From: Chitinophaga pollutisoli
Lineage (GTDB): Bacteria > Bacteroidota > Bacteroidia > Chitinophagales > Chitinophagaceae
Length of the DNA stretch: 64,000 bases
Assembly: GCF_038396755.1 (NCBI RefSeq)
Contig: NZ_CP149822.1
Span: forward strand, 1,922,001-1,986,000
Reading direction: 5' to 3'
Part shown: positions 62,006 to 64,000 of the stretch, in pieces
How the letters are laid out: each line of letters opens with the position of its first letter
Position numbering within the stretch: the first letter of the stretch is position 1
The notes under the pieces: model-generated
Told to the model about the DNA's origin: nothing
The model's database searches: none
Seen by the model: only the letters and a program-made list of their open reading frames with translations
Translations under genes and position numbers: made by a program

Positions 62006-64000
62006 ATGTATCAAAAAGTACACATGAAGCTGCTCCGCCGGCTCCTGGCGCTCGTTTTGTGCCTGCCCGCAGCTACGGCGGCGGCTCAGAACGACGGCCG
62101 GTCCGGGCAGACCGTAGACATCAGCGTAACCAACGCCGATGTCACGGAAGTTTTCCGCATTATTGAAAAACAGACCGATTTCCGGTTTTTGTACGACGGC
62201 TCCCTGAAAGCCAGTGCAGGAAAGATCTCCCTTGATTTCAAGCAGATCCGCGTGCCTGCGCTGTTAACCGAAATTGAAACCCGCACGCAGCTGAAGTTCC
62301 TTACCCGTGGCAAAGACATTTCCGTAACACTGAGCGGGCAGTCTGCCCAACAACCGGGCGCCGGCAGGCGCGAGATCACCGGTATTGTGCGCGACACCAC
62401 CGGGCAGCCTATGGTAGGCGTTACCATCGCGGTGAAAGACACCAAGCGCGGGACCGGAACAGACATTAACGGCCGCTACATTCTTTCGGTAGATGACAGC
62501 GACGTGCTGGTATTCTCCATGATCAGCTTCCGCAAGCAGGAATTCCCCGTGGCGGGCCGCAATAAGCTGGACGTGGTGATGCAGGAAGCATCCTCCGCCC
62601 TGGAAGAAGTAGTGATCGTCGGTTTCGGCCAGCAGAAGAAAGTGAGCCTGGTAGGCGCGCAAACCACTATTTCGCCGCAGGACCTCAAGCAGCCGGTTTC
62701 CAATCTCACCAATTCCCTCGGCGGCCGCATTGCCGGGATGGTGAGCGTGCAACGGAGCGGCGAGCTGGGATTCAATGACGCGAACATTTACATCCGAGGC
62801 ATTTCCACATTTACAGCCGGCCTCAGCCAGCCGTTGACGCTGGTAGACGGTGTGCCCCGCGCCATCGCCAATGTTGACCCGGAAGACATTGAAAGCTTTT
62901 CGGTGCTGAAAGACGCCGCGGCAACAGCGGTATACGGCGTAAGAGGCGCCAACGGGGTGATCCTCATCACCACCAAGTCGGGTAAATCGGGCAAGCCCAG
63001 CTACAACCTCCGGTATACCGAAGGCGCTACGGATTTCACGACGCTTCCTTCTTTCGCCGATGGGCCCACGTATATGGAAATGTCCAATGAAGCACTGCGC
63101 ACGCGCGGCAACACACCACAATATTCCGACGAGGCCATCCAGAAAACCCGCGACGGCAGCGATCCTGAGCTGTACCCGAATGTGGACTGGTTTAAGGAAT
63201 TGTTCAACAAAAACGGCCGGATGCGCAATGCCAACGCCAATATCAGCGGCGGCAGCGAGAAGGCGGTATATTATGTAGGGTTGGGATTCTATGACGAAAA
63301 AGGGCTCTACAATATCGACGAGCTCGCGAAATACAATTCATCTATCTACCAGAAAAGATACAACGTAACATCCAACCTCACGTTGCAACCTTCCGCCACC
63401 ACCACCGTGAAGCTCGGCATCAGCGGGTACCTCACCAACGTGAATCTGCCCAACACCGGCGTTGGCGGCATATTTGAAGACGCATACTTCATGACGCCCG
63501 TACTGATCCCCACGCGCTACGCCGACGGCAAGGTGGCCGACGTGCGGAGCGGTGGCCTCAGTAATCCCTGGGCCAGCCTTACGCAAACGGGTTATGCCAA
63601 TCAATGGCGCAGCCAGATCTTCTCGAACCTGCGCCTTACTCAGGAACTGCCATTCTTGTTGAAAGGGCTTTCCGTGACCGGCATGTTCTCGTTCGACGCC
63701 TATAACTATACCAGCAACCGCTACACCAAATCGCCCGACACCTATTTGGCCACCGGCCGCGACGGCGATGGTAAGCTGCTGTATGACCAAACGGCTATTG
63801 GTACCGAGTTCCTCAGCTACGACAAGTCCAACATCGGCGAGCGCACATTATATACAGAACTGGCGCTCAATTACAACCAGAGTTACGGCAAGCACGACGT
63901 TTCCGGGATGCTGCTTTTCAATAAAAACGACAAGATCAACACCTTCGCAGGCAACCTCGAATCGTCTATGCCCTACCGCTTCCAGGGCCTCGCCGGCCGG
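62006..64000 (+). CDS. SusC/RagA TonB-linked receptor with STN signalling domain, 3' partial
   Basis: Runs off the window end after 665 codons. ATG 62006 (MYQKVHMKLLRRLLAL; ATG 62024 also possible) starts a signal peptide ending TAAAQ. An STN/secretin-like domain (~35-110: DISVTNADVTEVFRIIEKQT, FRFLYDGSLKA) contacts FecR. CarboxypepD_reg (~120-200: REITGIVRDTTGQPMVGVTI) and plug (~210-320: IYIRGISTFTAG, SFSVLKDAAATAVYGVRGAN) follow, then the barrel. Third gene of the sigma-FecR-SusC cassette; a SusD gene would be expected just beyond the window. Ligand unknown. Confidence 0.95.
   Translation, partial: MYQKVHMKLLRRLLALVLCLPAATAAAQNDGRSGQTVDISVTNADVTEVFRIIEKQTDFRFLYDGSLKASAGKISLDFKQIRVPALLTEIETRTQLKFLTRGKDISVTLSGQSAQQPGAGRREITGIVRDTTGQPMVGVTIAVKDTKRGTGTDINGRYILSVDDSDVLVFSMISFRKQEFPVAGRNKLDVVMQEASSALEEVVIVGFGQQKKVSLVGAQTTISPQDLKQPVSNLTNSLGGRIAGMVSVQRSGELGFNDANIYIRGISTFTAGLSQPLTLVDGVPRAIANVDPEDIESFSVLKDAAATAVYGVRGANGVILITTKSGKSGKPSYNLRYTEGATDFTTLPSFADGPTYMEMSNEALRTRGNTPQYSDEAIQKTRDGSDPELYPNVDWFKELFNKNGRMRNANANISGGSEKAVYYVGLGFYDEKGLYNIDELAKYNSSIYQKRYNVTSNLTLQPSATTTVKLGISGYLTNVNLPNTGVGGIFEDAYFMTPVLIPTRYADGKVADVRSGGLSNPWASLTQTGYANQWRSQIFSNLRLTQELPFLLKGLSVTGMFSFDAYNYTSNRYTKSPDTYLATGRDGDGKLLYDQTAIGTEFLSYDKSNIGERTLYTELALNYNQSYGKHDVSGMLLFNKNDKINTFAGNLESSMPYRFQGLAGR

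Overview
The window is bacterial chromosome from a Bacteroidota member, most likely Chitinophagaceae (Chitinophaga-like). The evidence is two SusC/RagA receptors (one with a SusD/RagB partner), a T9SS sorting tail, a sigma/FecR/SusC-STN trio, a LytTR two-component pair, clade II NosZ, and many promoters of the Bacteroidota type TTTG-N19-TAnnTTTG with no clear Shine-Dalgarno sites. No phage, insertion sequence, CRISPR array, tRNA or rRNA was seen.

Layout. 1-9.5 kb: a PBP1A gene (5' end outside the window), a Panacea-domain gene with a coupled partner, an M28 peptidase, yidC, pyrG and an acyl-CoA thioesterase. 9.5-13.4 kb: a siroheme/sulfite reductase operon (sirC-like, cobA, sir) whose leader carries a short cysteine-rich ORF and an attenuator-like terminator. 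13.4-22.5 kb: a HAD phosphatase, a TonB siderophore-type receptor and a SusD/SusC pair. 22.8-31.9 kb: rpsA, a frameshifted rhomboid gene, a decayed sensor fragment, long-type ispH, a LytTR regulator with its TPR histidine kinase, and cmk. 31.9-37.1 kb: three secreted or cell-surface proteins in one operon. 37.3-46.7 kb: clpC (interrupted twice), a STAS protein with RNase Z, an outer-membrane protein, dapA, accA, a GDSL hydrolase and kynureninase. 46.8-48.3 kb: small unknown membrane proteins. 48.3-59.1 kb: a candidate structured RNA, ric, a nitrous oxide reductase cluster (cytochrome c, nosZ, membrane protein, nosL, nosD, nosF, nosY), an Rrf2 regulator with a QueD-type enzyme, and a large unknown protein. 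59.1-64 kb: a TlpA remnant, GNAT, a small frameshifted gene, and ECF sigma / FecR / SusC-STN running off the end.

How the genes work together. The clearest unit is the nitrogen-oxide island. A perfect palindrome (AATAAGGAT-N6-ATCCTTATT) between queD-rrf2 and the 594-residue unknown gene recurs in degenerate form twice in front of ric. This suggests one Rrf2 (NsrR-like) regulon holding Fe-S repair, its own regulator and an undescribed protein next to N2O reduction. The sulfite reductase operon appears to be controlled by cysteine supply through a leader peptide. Four apparent frameshifts in clpC (two), the rhomboid gene and a small gene all fit loss of bases in homopolymer runs, so they may be sequencing errors.
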